Assembly (NCBI GenBank): GCA_032160545.1
Contig: JAVHVN010000127.1
Coordinates: 1-21,484, forward strand
DNA from: DATGFB01 sp032160545
GTDB taxonomy: Bacteria > Actinomycetota > Actinomycetes > Mycobacteriales > Jatrophihabitantaceae
Direction of reading: 5' to 3'
Length of the DNA stretch: 21,484 nucleotides
In this document: positions 15,094 to 21,484 of the stretch, one piece after another
Layout: each line of letters opens with the position of its first letter
Numbering within the stretch: the first letter of the stretch is position 1
Translations under genes and position numbers: made by a program
Notes under the pieces: generated by a model
Told to the model about the DNA's origin: nothing
What the model saw: only the letters and a program-made list of their open reading frames with translations
The model's database searches: none

Positions 15094-16439
15094 TGCGCGG
15101 GGGCCCGGAACCGCCGTTGCAGCCCGTCCCAGCAGTCGGCGTAGTCGCGTTGGAGTTGCTCGGCAGCGGCGGCGAACGCCGTCACCCGTTGCGGCTGGCT
15201 GGACTCGAACATGAACGCCAGGGTGTCGGTCAGGCGCACCGGTGCGAGCTCGGCGGTACTGGCCTGCTCGAACGCATCGTGGTCGGGGCCGTGCGGGGTC
15301 ATGCTGTTGTGCAGGCTCATGCCGCCCGGGACGAAGCCCTCGGGCTTGGCGTCGTACACGCCGTAGATCAACCCCATGAACTCGGACATGATGTTGAGGT
15401 GGTACCACGGCGGCCGGAACGTGTCCTCGGCGACGAGCCACCGGTCGGGAAAGATCACGAAGTCGACGTTGGCGGTGCCCGGCGTCTCGGACGCGGAGGT
15501 CAGCGTGGTGAAGATCGACGGGTCGGCATGGTCGAACAGCAGCGGGCCGACCGGCGAGAACCGGCGCAGGTCGTACTTGTAGGGCGCGTAGTTGCCGTGC
15601 CAGGCCACGACGTCGAGTGGCGAGTGGCGCAGCTCGGCCTGCCAGAGGGTGCCGCCCCATTTCACGTGCAGGTGGGACTCGACGCCGTCGCGGTCCTCGT
15701 AGGCCGCGACCGGCGTCAGGAAGTCACGGGGGTTGGCCAGGCAGTTCGCCCCGATCGGACCGCGCTCGGGCAGAGTGAAGCCGGCCCCGTAGTTCTCACA
15801 GAGGTACCCGCGCGCCACTGAGTCGAGCAGCTCGACGCGGAACTTCACGCCACGCGGGACGACCGCGATCTCCCCCGGCGACACGTCGATGATCCCGAAC
15901 TCGGTGTGCAGCAGCAGTCCCCCGTGCTGCGGCACGAACAGCAGCTCACCGTCGGCATCGACGAGGAAGTCATCCACCATCGACGCGGTGGCGAGGTAGA
16001 CGTGTGCAGCCATGCCGGAGCGGGCGATCGCGTCACCGGCCGTGGTGACGGTGCAGATGCTGTCGAGGAAGGTTCGCGGTTCGGCCGGCAGCGGCAGCGG
16101 CGACCACCGCAGCGGGCCGTAGGGCAGCTCCGCGGCGTCGGCGTCGGGCGCGGTGCGCCAAAGCCCCGCGTCGACCTTGCGGAAGCGCCCGAGGTGTTTG
16201 ACGGACGGGCGGATGCGGTAGAGCCAGGAACGCTCGTTGTGCTGGCGTGGCGCCGTGAACGGCGAGCCGGACAGCTGCTCGGCGTACAGGCCGTGCGCGA
16301 CCCGCTGCGGCGAGTTCTGCCCGATGGGCAGCGTCCCGGGGACCGCCTCCGTCTCGAACCCGTTACCGAACCCGGACTGGTACCGAAGGGCGCCGGTCCC
16401 TGCAGCCGGGCCCGGCTCGGCGCGGTCGGTCAGCGTCAT
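15090..16439 (-). CDS. hmgA: Homogentisate 1,2-dioxygenase
   Basis: ATG at 16437-16439 follows GAAGGGAAG and gives 449 residues. The N-terminus has the family hallmark YQSGFGNGFETEA, then SWLYRIRPS. Iron ligands are in place: His347 and Glu353 (WYHLNIMSEF) and His383 (HNSMTPHGPD), with the catalytic His304 in FDHADPSIF. The spacing equals that of the human enzyme (335/341/371 and 292). It opens the homogentisate ring to maleylacetoacetate in tyrosine and phenylalanine catabolism. It is first in a tight operon with fumarylacetoacetase and glycerate kinase and diverges from an IclR regulator. No hppD or maleylacetoacetate isomerase is next to it. Confidence 0.97.
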   Translation of the reverse strand: MTLTDRAEPGPAAGTGALRYQSGFGNGFETEAVPGTLPIGQNSPQRVAHGLYAEQLSGSPFTAPRQHNERSWLYRIRPSVKHLGRFRKVDAGLWRTAPDADAAELPYGPLRWSPLPLPAEPRTFLDSICTVTTAGDAIARSGMAAHVYLATASMVDDFLVDADGELLFVPQHGGLLLHTEFGIIDVSPGEIAVVPRGVKFRVELLDSVARGYLCENYGAGFTLPERGPIGANCLANPRDFLTPVAAYEDRDGVESHLHVKWGGTLWQAELRHSPLDVVAWHGNYAPYKYDLRRFSPVGPLLFDHADPSIFTTLTSASETPGTANVDFVIFPDRWLVAEDTFRPPWYHLNIMSEFMGLIYGVYDAKPEGFVPGGMSLHNSMTPHGPDHDAFEQASTAELAPVRLTDTLAFMFESSQPQRVTAFAAAAEQLQRDYADCWDGLQRRFRAPAQ

Positions 16440-16457
16440 GCCGCTTCCCTTCGTCGA

Positions 16458-16476
16458 GCGTGCTATATTCGCACGC
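16458..16476. promoter_or_regulatory. Inverted repeat between hmgA and the IclR gene, candidate operator/promoter
   Basis: GCGTGC (16458-16463) and GCACGC (16471-16476) are exact reverse complements around TATATTC, in the 84-bp divergent region. A third copy of the half-site, CGCACGC, lies at 16490-16496, about two helical turns away. The AT-rich spacer could be a -10 element for either gene. IclR regulators bind palindromes in exactly this arrangement. Function is inferred. Confidence 0.5.
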
Positions 16477-16523
16477 CTCGTTCTCTTACCGCACGCTACC
16501 AAGAGGCGCCGAGGAGCATCAAG

Positions 16524-17234
16524 ATGCCCGAGCCCGCCGGCCGCGAACTGCCGTCGGTGCCCGTCGCGCCGGCGAAGACGCTCGCCAACGGCCTCGACGT
16601 GCTCGCCGCCGCCGTTGCGGCCGGAGCGGTTGGCCGCACGGTGAGCGAGCTGGCTCGCGACACCGGCCTGCACCGCACCGTCGTGCACCGGCTCGTGGTG
16701 ACCCTTGCGGACCGTCGATTGCTGCGCCGGCTTCCGGGCGGGCGGTTCGCCGTGGGACTGGGAGCCCTCGACCTCGCCGCGGCCGTGCACACGGACCTGC
16801 AGGGGGCCAGCGCCGGCCCGCTCATGGCGCTCGCCGAGGACCTCGGCGCCACGGCGCATCTGAGCGTGCTGGACGGCGATCACGTGGTCAGCGTCGCCAC
16901 CCACGAACCACGCACCGCGCACCTGCACGTCGCCTACCGGGTGGGCACCCGCCATCGGGCCGACGTCGGAGCCGCCGGGCTCGCGATCCTGCTCGGCCGA
17001 GACGCCAGGCCACACGAACGCCCGGACGTCACCACCGGCCGCCGTCGCGGCTATGCCGTGACGGTCGGCGAGATCCAGCCGGGAGCGTGGGGCCTCGCGG
17101 CACCGGTTCCGTACCGGACCAGCCCGGTGGACGCGTCGGTCGGGGTCGTGGCGCTGCACCCGATGGACGAGCGGCGGGTGGCGCCGGCCGTCCTGGCGGC
17201 GGCGGCCGCGGTCGGTGCGGCGCTCGCTCGCTGA
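16524..17234 (+). CDS. IclR-family regulator, likely of the homogentisate operon
   Basis: ATG at 16524 follows GAGGAG (16511-16516), giving 236 residues, slightly short for the family. The HTH is at residues about 17-75 (TLANGLDVLAAAVA, VSELARDTGLHRTVVHRLVVTLADRRLL, GGRFAVGLGALDL). The effector domain includes DLGATAHLSVLDGDHVVSVAT, VAYRVGTRHRADVGAAGLAILLG and VDASVGVVAL. It diverges from hmgA, so repression or activation of that operon in response to homogentisate or a related compound is likely. A longer upstream open frame is antisense to hmgA and is not real. It converges on the UbiX-like gene with only 3 bp between. Confidence 0.9.
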   Translation: MPEPAGRELPSVPVAPAKTLANGLDVLAAAVAAGAVGRTVSELARDTGLHRTVVHRLVVTLADRRLLRRLPGGRFAVGLGALDLAAAVHTDLQGASAGPLMALAEDLGATAHLSVLDGDHVVSVATHEPRTAHLHVAYRVGTRHRADVGAAGLAILLGRDARPHERPDVTTGRRRGYAVTVGEIQPGAWGLAAPVPYRTSPVDASVGVVALHPMDERRVAPAVLAAAAAVGAALAR

Positions 17235-17237
17235 GCG

Positions 17238-17810
17238 CTATTCGCCGGTCCAGCGCCGGAACAGCTCGTGCTCGATCCCGAACTGGTCGAGCACCTTGCC
17301 GACGATCTGGTCGAGCAGATCCTGGATTGAGGACGGCCGGTGGTAGAAGCCCAGCACCGGCGGCAGCACCGTCGCACCGGCGAGCGTCACCGTCTCCATG
17401 TTCCGGATGTGGATGAGGTTCAGCGGGCTCTCGCGCGTGACGAGCACGAGGCGGCGGCGTTCCTTGAGCGTGACGTCGGCCGCGCGCGACAACAGCTCAG
17501 TGGTGTTGCCCGTCGCGATCGCGGCGAGGGTGCGCATCGAGCACGGGACGATCGCCATCCCCATCGTCAGGAACGATCCCGACGACACGGCGGCGCCCAG
17601 ATCGTGCACGTCGTAGCTCACGGCGGCCAGCGAGACGAGGTAGTCCGGATCGACATCCGCCTCGAGCCGCAAGGTGGTCCGGGCGCCGTCGCTCAACACG
17701 AGGTGGGTCTCGACGCTGTCCAGGGCGTGCAGCCGCTCGAGCAATGCGACGGCGAGTTGTGGCGCGCTCGAACCCGATACCCCGACGACCAGGCGCGGTT
17801 TCCCCGGCAC
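17238..17810 (-). CDS. ubiX: Flavin prenyltransferase, UbiX/PAD1 family
   Basis: Two GTG starts are possible. GTG at 17808-17810 is preferred because GGGAGG sits five bases upstream; the GTG at 17814-17816 overlaps that site. The product has about 190 residues. It shows the UbiX flavodoxin-like fold: VVGVSGSSAPQLAVALLERL, IVPCSMRTLAAIATGNTTELLSRAADVTLKERRRLVLVTRESPLNLIHIRNMETVTLAGATVLPP, then FYHRPSSIQDLLDQIVGKVLDQFGI. UbiX makes prenylated FMN for UbiD-type decarboxylases. No UbiD homologue lies in the window, so the partner is elsewhere or beyond the edge. It may work on an aromatic acid linked to the neighbouring tyrosine pathway; that is inference. Confidence 0.92.
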   Translation of the reverse strand: MPGKPRLVVGVSGSSAPQLAVALLERLHALDSVETHLVLSDGARTTLRLEADVDPDYLVSLAAVSYDVHDLGAAVSSGSFLTMGMAIVPCSMRTLAAIATGNTTELLSRAADVTLKERRRLVLVTRESPLNLIHIRNMETVTLAGATVLPPVLGFYHRPSSIQDLLDQIVGKVLDQFGIEHELFRRWTGE

Positions 17811-17846
17811 GGTCACCTCCCTTGTTCGATCGATATGTGTGGCCGG

Positions 17847-18386
17847 CTACTCGCCGGTGACTCCGTCGATCGATTCCCTGATGAGGTCGGCATGGCCGTT
17901 GTGCCGTGCGTACTCCTCGATCATGTGCACCAGGATCCAGCGCAGGCTGGGCGAGCGGCCGTCGGGCCACGCGCGCCGGGCGGGGCGGTCCAGCCCGCCT
18001 TCGGCCACTGCCTCGGCGACCAGGGCGCGCGAGCGCTCGACGCTCTCGGTCCAGAGCGCGTCGAGCTGCTCCGGAGCGTCGTGAGCGGCCGAGTGCCAGT
18101 CCCAGTCCTGGTCTGCCTTCCAGTCCACGGCATTCCACGGCGGCCGTGCGTCCATGCCGTGCAGTTGCCGCGAGAACCAGTGGTCCTCGACGTAGGCAAG
18201 GTGCTTGAGCATCCCGCCCAGGGTCATCGACGAGGCGCCCAGCGTCACCCCGAGGCCCGCGGCGTCCAACCCGGAGCACCGCCACGCCAGCGTCGCGCGC
18301 TGGAAGTCCAGGAAGCCCAGCAGCGTGGCGCTCTCGTCGGCCGCGAGCGGCGGCTCGGGACGGCCGTACTCGTCCACCTCGATCAT
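17847..18386 (-). CDS. DinB-fold protein of the DUF664 type
   Basis: The 179-residue protein starts MIEVDEYGRPEPPLAADESATLLGFLDFQR and carries the DinB four-helix pattern. His62 is in MLKHLAYVEDHW, and HMIEEYARHNGHADLIRESIDG (His154, Glu157, His162, His165) near the C-terminus fits the usual three-His metal site. This superfamily includes mycothiol-dependent enzymes such as maleylpyruvate isomerase, as well as many of unknown role. It is 30 bp from the UbiX gene and close to the hmgA operon, so a thiol-dependent isomerase role is conceivable but unproved. DUF664 proteins are widespread in actinobacteria without clear function. The start ATG at 18384-18386 is the first in frame. Confidence 0.85.
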   Translation of the reverse strand: MIEVDEYGRPEPPLAADESATLLGFLDFQRATLAWRCSGLDAAGLGVTLGASSMTLGGMLKHLAYVEDHWFSRQLHGMDARPPWNAVDWKADQDWDWHSAAHDAPEQLDALWTESVERSRALVAEAVAEGGLDRPARRAWPDGRSPSLRWILVHMIEEYARHNGHADLIRESIDGVTGE

Positions 18387-18432
18387 GGCCGCCGAGTCTA
18401 GGCGTGGAACACGCGCCCGCGGCAGTGTCCGG

Positions 18433-19266
18433 TCAGGCGTCGCGACGAGTGAGTCGCACCGCGGCGACGGCGAGGCCGACCACGGCCCACAGCGCCATCA
18501 CGAGCAAGCCGATCCAGGGCGTGAGCGTGACCGGCTGACGGATGCTGCCCACGAAGCTTCCGCCCGCCTCGCTCGGCAGGAACTGAGCGACGTCCTTGCC
18601 CCACCGGCCGAACACCGAGCCGAGGAGTCCGGGGACGACGAGCATGATGGCGATGTAGGTGACCAGCGAGCCGGGCGTACTGCGCACGACCCACGCGATG
18701 CACGCACCGATGACGCCTGCGATCGTGAGGTAGATACCGGTCCCGATCACTACCCGCAGCACCCCGGGATCACCGAGGGAGTACCCGGGCCGGTAGCCCG
18801 AGATGAGCGCCTGAGCGCTGACGAACGCGACGACGCTCATCGCCACCATCGCCACTGCCGTGACGCAGACGAACACCGCAAGCTTGGCCCACAGCACCGG
18901 AAGCCGGGTGGGCACCGCCGCGAACGTCGAGCGGAACATTCCGGTGCTGTACTCACCGCTGACGAACAGCACGCCGAGCGCACCGATGAGCAGCTGGCCG
19001 AGGAAGTAGCCCTGCAGCGTCGCCGACGGGACGGCGTCGTCGGGCTGGATGCTCGCGTTGAGCTGCCGGGTGTGGTACGCGACGAGCAGGCCGATGACGA
19101 CCATGCCAACCATCGCCGCGCCGAGCACCGACACCGTCGAGCGCAGGCTGCGGAACTTGATCCACTCGGAACGGATCACCCGGGGCAACGTCACCGGTCC
19201 GCCTGCGGCCGGCGAACCGTCGAGGTCGTGCGGTCGTGGTGCGGCCTCGGTCGCGACGGCGGTCAT
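18433..19266 (-). CDS. ABC-2 type transporter permease
   Basis: ATG at 19264-19266 overlaps the ATPase stop as ATGA, giving 277 residues. A 30-residue hydrophilic N-terminus precedes six hydrophobic segments, starting with VIRSEWIKFRSLRSTVSVLGAAMVGMVVIGLLV. Next come YFLGQLLIGALGVLFVSGEYSTGMFRSTFAAVPTR, which is the ABC-2 permease hallmark (GEYSTGMFRST), and KLAVFVCVTAVAMVAMSVV; the last segment is WIGLLVMALWAVVGLAVAAV. With the ATPase it forms a small exporter of the type often linked to lipid, peptide or antibiotic export; the substrate is unknown. No break seen. Confidence 0.92.
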   Translation of the reverse strand: MTAVATEAAPRPHDLDGSPAAGGPVTLPRVIRSEWIKFRSLRSTVSVLGAAMVGMVVIGLLVAYHTRQLNASIQPDDAVPSATLQGYFLGQLLIGALGVLFVSGEYSTGMFRSTFAAVPTRLPVLWAKLAVFVCVTAVAMVAMSVVAFVSAQALISGYRPGYSLGDPGVLRVVIGTGIYLTIAGVIGACIAWVVRSTPGSLVTYIAIMLVVPGLLGSVFGRWGKDVAQFLPSEAGGSFVGSIRQPVTLTPWIGLLVMALWAVVGLAVAAVRLTRRDA

Positions 19267-20198
19267 GCGGCGGCACCGTCGATCGCCGTGCCGAAGTCCC
19301 CGGCCCGGAAGTCCCGCTCGCCCTCGGTCAGCGCCATGTAGGCCTCCTCGAGGGACGCGGTCACGGTGGTCAGCTCGAACAGCGTGATGTTGGCGGCCGC
19401 TGCCGCCGTCCCGATCTGCTCGCTCGTCATGCCCTCGATCTCGAGGCGGTCCGAGTCCGCGTGGCGGATGATCGCGTGCGATGCCCGCAGCAGCCCGGCG
19501 AGCCGGCCGAGCTCGGGCGAGCGCACCCGCACCACGTCGGCGGACGCCTGCGCGATGAACTCCGACATGGGCTGGTCGCGCAGCAGCCGCCCCTTGCCGA
19601 CGACGATCACGTGCTCGGCGGTCAAGGCCATCTCGCTCATCAAGTGCGAGGACAGCAACACCGTCCGGCCCTCGTCCGCGAGGCCGCGCAGCAGGCTGCG
19701 GATCCAGCGGATCCCGTCCGGATCGAGGCCGTTCACCGGCTCGTCGAGAATGAGCGTCTTGGGGTCGGCCAGCAGCGCCGACGCGATGCCGAGGCGTTGC
19801 CCCATGCCGAGTGAGAAGGCACCGGCGCGCCGGTCGGCAACGGCACCGAGCCCCACCATGTCGATGACCTGGTCCACCCGCCGCCTGCCGATGCCTGCGG
19901 TGGCCGCCATGGCCAGCAGGTGGTTGCGCGCACTCCGGCCGGTGTGCACCGCGCGCGCCTCGAGCAGGGCACCCACCTCGTGCAGCGGCCGGCGGTGCTC
20001 GGCGTAACGCTTGCCGTTCACCATGATCGAGCCGGCGCTCGGCGCGTCGAGGCCGATGATCATTCGCATGGTCGTCGACTTGCCCGCCCCGTTCGGGCCG
20101 AGGAATCCGGTCACGACCCCCGGCGGCACCGTGAAGGTCACGTCGTCGACTGCCACCGTCGCGCCGTAGCGCTTGGTGAGTCCCCGTGCCTCGATCAT
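19263..20198 (-). CDS. ABC transporter ATP-binding protein
   Basis: ATG at 20196-20198 is preferred because GGAGG lies seven bases upstream; an ATG two codons earlier sits too close to that site. The product has about 311 residues. It shows MIEARGLTKRYG, Walker A GPNGAGKST (34-42), the signature SLGMGQRLGIASALLADP, Walker B TLILDEPVNGLDPDG and the switch His in LLSSHLMSEM. The C-terminal about 90 residues are an accessory domain typical of ABC-2 exporters. The signature is LGMGQ rather than LSGGQ, a known variant in this subfamily. It is coupled to the permease by ATGA. A perfect palindrome 35 bp upstream suggests repressor control. Confidence 0.94.
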   Translation of the reverse strand: MIEARGLTKRYGATVAVDDVTFTVPPGVVTGFLGPNGAGKSTTMRMIIGLDAPSAGSIMVNGKRYAEHRRPLHEVGALLEARAVHTGRSARNHLLAMAATAGIGRRRVDQVIDMVGLGAVADRRAGAFSLGMGQRLGIASALLADPKTLILDEPVNGLDPDGIRWIRSLLRGLADEGRTVLLSSHLMSEMALTAEHVIVVGKGRLLRDQPMSEFIAQASADVVRVRSPELGRLAGLLRASHAIIRHADSDRLEIEGMTSEQIGTAAAAANITLFELTTVTASLEEAYMALTEGERDFRAGDFGTAIDGAAA

Positions 20199-20232
20199 CC
20201 GCATGCCTCCGACGCCGGTCCGTCGCTCCAGT

Positions 20233-20255
20233 ACTACTACACAATTCGTAGTAGT
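20233..20255. promoter_or_regulatory. Perfect palindrome upstream of the ABC operon, candidate repressor site
   Basis: ACTACTAC (20233-20240) and GTAGTAGT (20248-20255) are exact reverse complements with a 7-nt spacer (ACAATTC). The bases are AT-rich in a very GC-rich region and the site lies 35 bp upstream of the ATPase start, overlapping where a promoter should be. Sites like this serve GntR/YtrA- or PadR-type repressors of ABC exporters. No such regulator gene lies in the window. The next gene (flippase) ends 9 bp away. Confidence 0.65.
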
Positions 20256-20263
20256 TGGTTGTC

Positions 20264-21301
20264 CTACTCAGCGGGCGGATCCGCCGCCGGGCCGTCGCGC
20301 CGCCCGGGCAGGGACAGGTACGCGCCGAGTCCGACCGGGATGGGCAGGACGAAGTTGACCACCCGCCAGGCCAGCACCCCGAGAATCGCCTCGGCCCGGG
20401 GCACCCCGAACCCCACGAGCGACGGGATGAGGAACGCCTCGACCACGCCCAGGCCGCCCGGCAGCAGTGGGATCGCGGCGAGAACGTTCGCGACGCCGTA
20501 GGACACCATCAGGCCCGTCACGCTGACCGAAGGCCCGAAGGCCCGCACGCACATCCACAGCGCGGCGGCGTCGAGCAGCCAGTTCAGCAGTGCGACCGTC
20601 GCGGCCTTGGCCATGAGCCCCCGGTCGCCACCGAGCTCGTCGAGGTAGCTCGCGGCCCCGAGGACGGCGGTGTGAACCGTCTGCTCCGAAACCCGGGGAA
20701 TGTGGCCGAGCAGCCGCGCGATCCACGCGGCGATGCCCTCGTCGTTGCGCACGAGCAGGATCGCGGCGGCCCCGGCGATCACGATCAGCGCCAGCCCGGC
20801 ACCCACGGCGAGGCCGTACACCGACGTGAACCCGGACGAGGCGATGGAGCCGATCAGTGCGGCGACCAGCACCCCGTTCAGCACGGCTGCGGAGCCGACT
20901 GCCTGCGTCGCCTTGGCCGTTGCCGCGGCACGCCCGGGCACGCCGGCCTGTGTGAGCAGCCGGTACCCAAGCCCAAGCCCGACCGCCGAGCCGGCCGGCA
21001 GGACGTGGCTCGCCGCGAGCGTCGAGAGATCGATGCGCAGCGTGCGCCCGTACCGCGGGCGGTACTCGGCCGGGATCAGCAGCCAGGTCAGCAAGGCGTA
21101 CACGAGCAGCGACGCCGCCTCCAGTACGAGGGCCGGGATCAGCCATACGTTGTCGACGTCCGCCAGCAGCTGCCAGCTCTTGTTCGAGCCGGCCAGTTGC
21201 GGCAGCAGGAGGAACTCGACGATCAGGACGACCGCCACGAGCTTGCCGACACCGATGAGCGCTCGTGACGCCCTGAACCGGTGCGCTCGTCGGGCCGTCA
21301 T
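20264..21301 (-). CDS. Flippase-like membrane protein (UPF0104 / LPG-synthase transmembrane domain)
   Basis: The 345-residue product starts at ATG 21299-21301 after a basic N-terminus (MTARRAHRFRASRA). It has about eight hydrophobic helices. Family patterns are LVLEAASLLVYALLTWLLIP, LAASHVLPAGSAVGLGLGYRLLTQAG, ALLNWLLDAAALWMCVRAFG and VANVLAAIPLLPGGLGVVEAFLIPSLVGFGVPRAEAILGVLAWRVVNFVLPIPVG, the last being the diagnostic PGGLG-E-R-N motif set. This matches PF03706, found as the membrane half of lysylphosphatidylglycerol synthases and as stand-alone lipid flippase-like proteins. The aminoacyl-transferase domain is absent, so lipid flipping or an unknown lipid role is the better call. It runs in the same direction as the ABC pair but is separated by the palindrome. 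Confidence 0.88.
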   Translation of the reverse strand: MTARRAHRFRASRALIGVGKLVAVVLIVEFLLLPQLAGSNKSWQLLADVDNVWLIPALVLEAASLLVYALLTWLLIPAEYRPRYGRTLRIDLSTLAASHVLPAGSAVGLGLGYRLLTQAGVPGRAAATAKATQAVGSAAVLNGVLVAALIGSIASSGFTSVYGLAVGAGLALIVIAGAAAILLVRNDEGIAAWIARLLGHIPRVSEQTVHTAVLGAASYLDELGGDRGLMAKAATVALLNWLLDAAALWMCVRAFGPSVSVTGLMVSYGVANVLAAIPLLPGGLGVVEAFLIPSLVGFGVPRAEAILGVLAWRVVNFVLPIPVGLGAYLSLPGRRDGPAADPPAE

Positions 21302-21484
21302 GCCGCGTGGCCGAGCGGCACGCGGTGGCCGCGGAACGACACGGCGGAAGGGCGACGCATCCTCGAAGTATGAGAGATCACCCTACGAGCCGCCCCTGCG
21401 CGTGGCCGATGTACCGCGCGGCCGACGCGACACCAGGCGCCGGGCGTGGCGAGAGGGCGGTCCGGTTCTTCGGTTCCTCCAGGC

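Noticed and set aside
18205..19341. 378-codon plus-strand frame opposite the ABC permease
   Set aside because: Antisense shadow of the permease and DinB genes; rich in His, Arg, Asp and Glu without domains.
21302..21484. Right-edge sequence with TGCCGC/GCGGCA repeat
   Set aside because: Short inverted repeat in GC-rich DNA, no gene or tRNA fold visible in the last 183 bases; probably the upstream region of the flippase gene.

Overview
The window is high-GC actinobacterial DNA with frequent GTG starts, many 4-bp ATGA/GTGA gene overlaps and actinobacterial families such as DUF664/DinB, PknB-type kinases, and RsbW/STAS/PP2C modules. The likely source is an actinomycete chromosome; a Pseudonocardia-like relative is a guess from protein style only. 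No phage, plasmid, CRISPR array or intact insertion sequence was seen.

Region 1 (1-6231) looks accessory and partly decayed. It holds the N-terminal part of a TetR regulator with a palindrome at its start; a chimeric reading frame that joins a serine-recombinase fragment to an AraC DNA-binding domain; an IclR regulator divergent from a frameshifted FAD-dependent oxidoreductase; an intact pyruvate:quinone oxidoreductase (poxB); and a frameshifted, truncated DUF3533-type membrane protein. A tRNA-Val(CAC) gene at 6232-6303 closes this region.

Region 2 (6304-12754) is a signalling block. It contains a small membrane protein, a membrane Ser/Thr kinase translationally coupled to a lipoprotein, a small acidic protein, a phosphoesterase remnant and an EamA exporter. 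It ends with a compact three-gene partner-switching cassette: membrane PP2C/SpoIIE phosphatase, STAS antagonist and RsbW-type anti-sigma kinase. No sigma factor is adjacent.

Region 3 (12755-18386) is a homogentisate (tyrosine/phenylalanine) catabolic locus. The hmgA - fumarylacetoacetase - glycerate kinase genes form one tight minus-strand operon, divergent from an IclR regulator across a short intergenic region with an inverted repeat. A UbiX-like flavin prenyltransferase and a DinB/DUF664 protein follow. No recognisable glutathione-type maleylacetoacetate isomerase is present, so the DinB-fold protein is a speculative candidate for that step or for another thiol-dependent step.

Region 4 (18387-21484) holds a two-gene ABC-2 exporter with a perfect 8-bp-arm palindrome upstream, then a flippase-like UPF0104/LPG-synthase-type membrane protein.

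Nothing here is clearly a new biological system. The best leads are the isomerase gap in the homogentisate locus, the partner-switching cassette, the recombinase-AraC chimera and the two single-C frameshifts.
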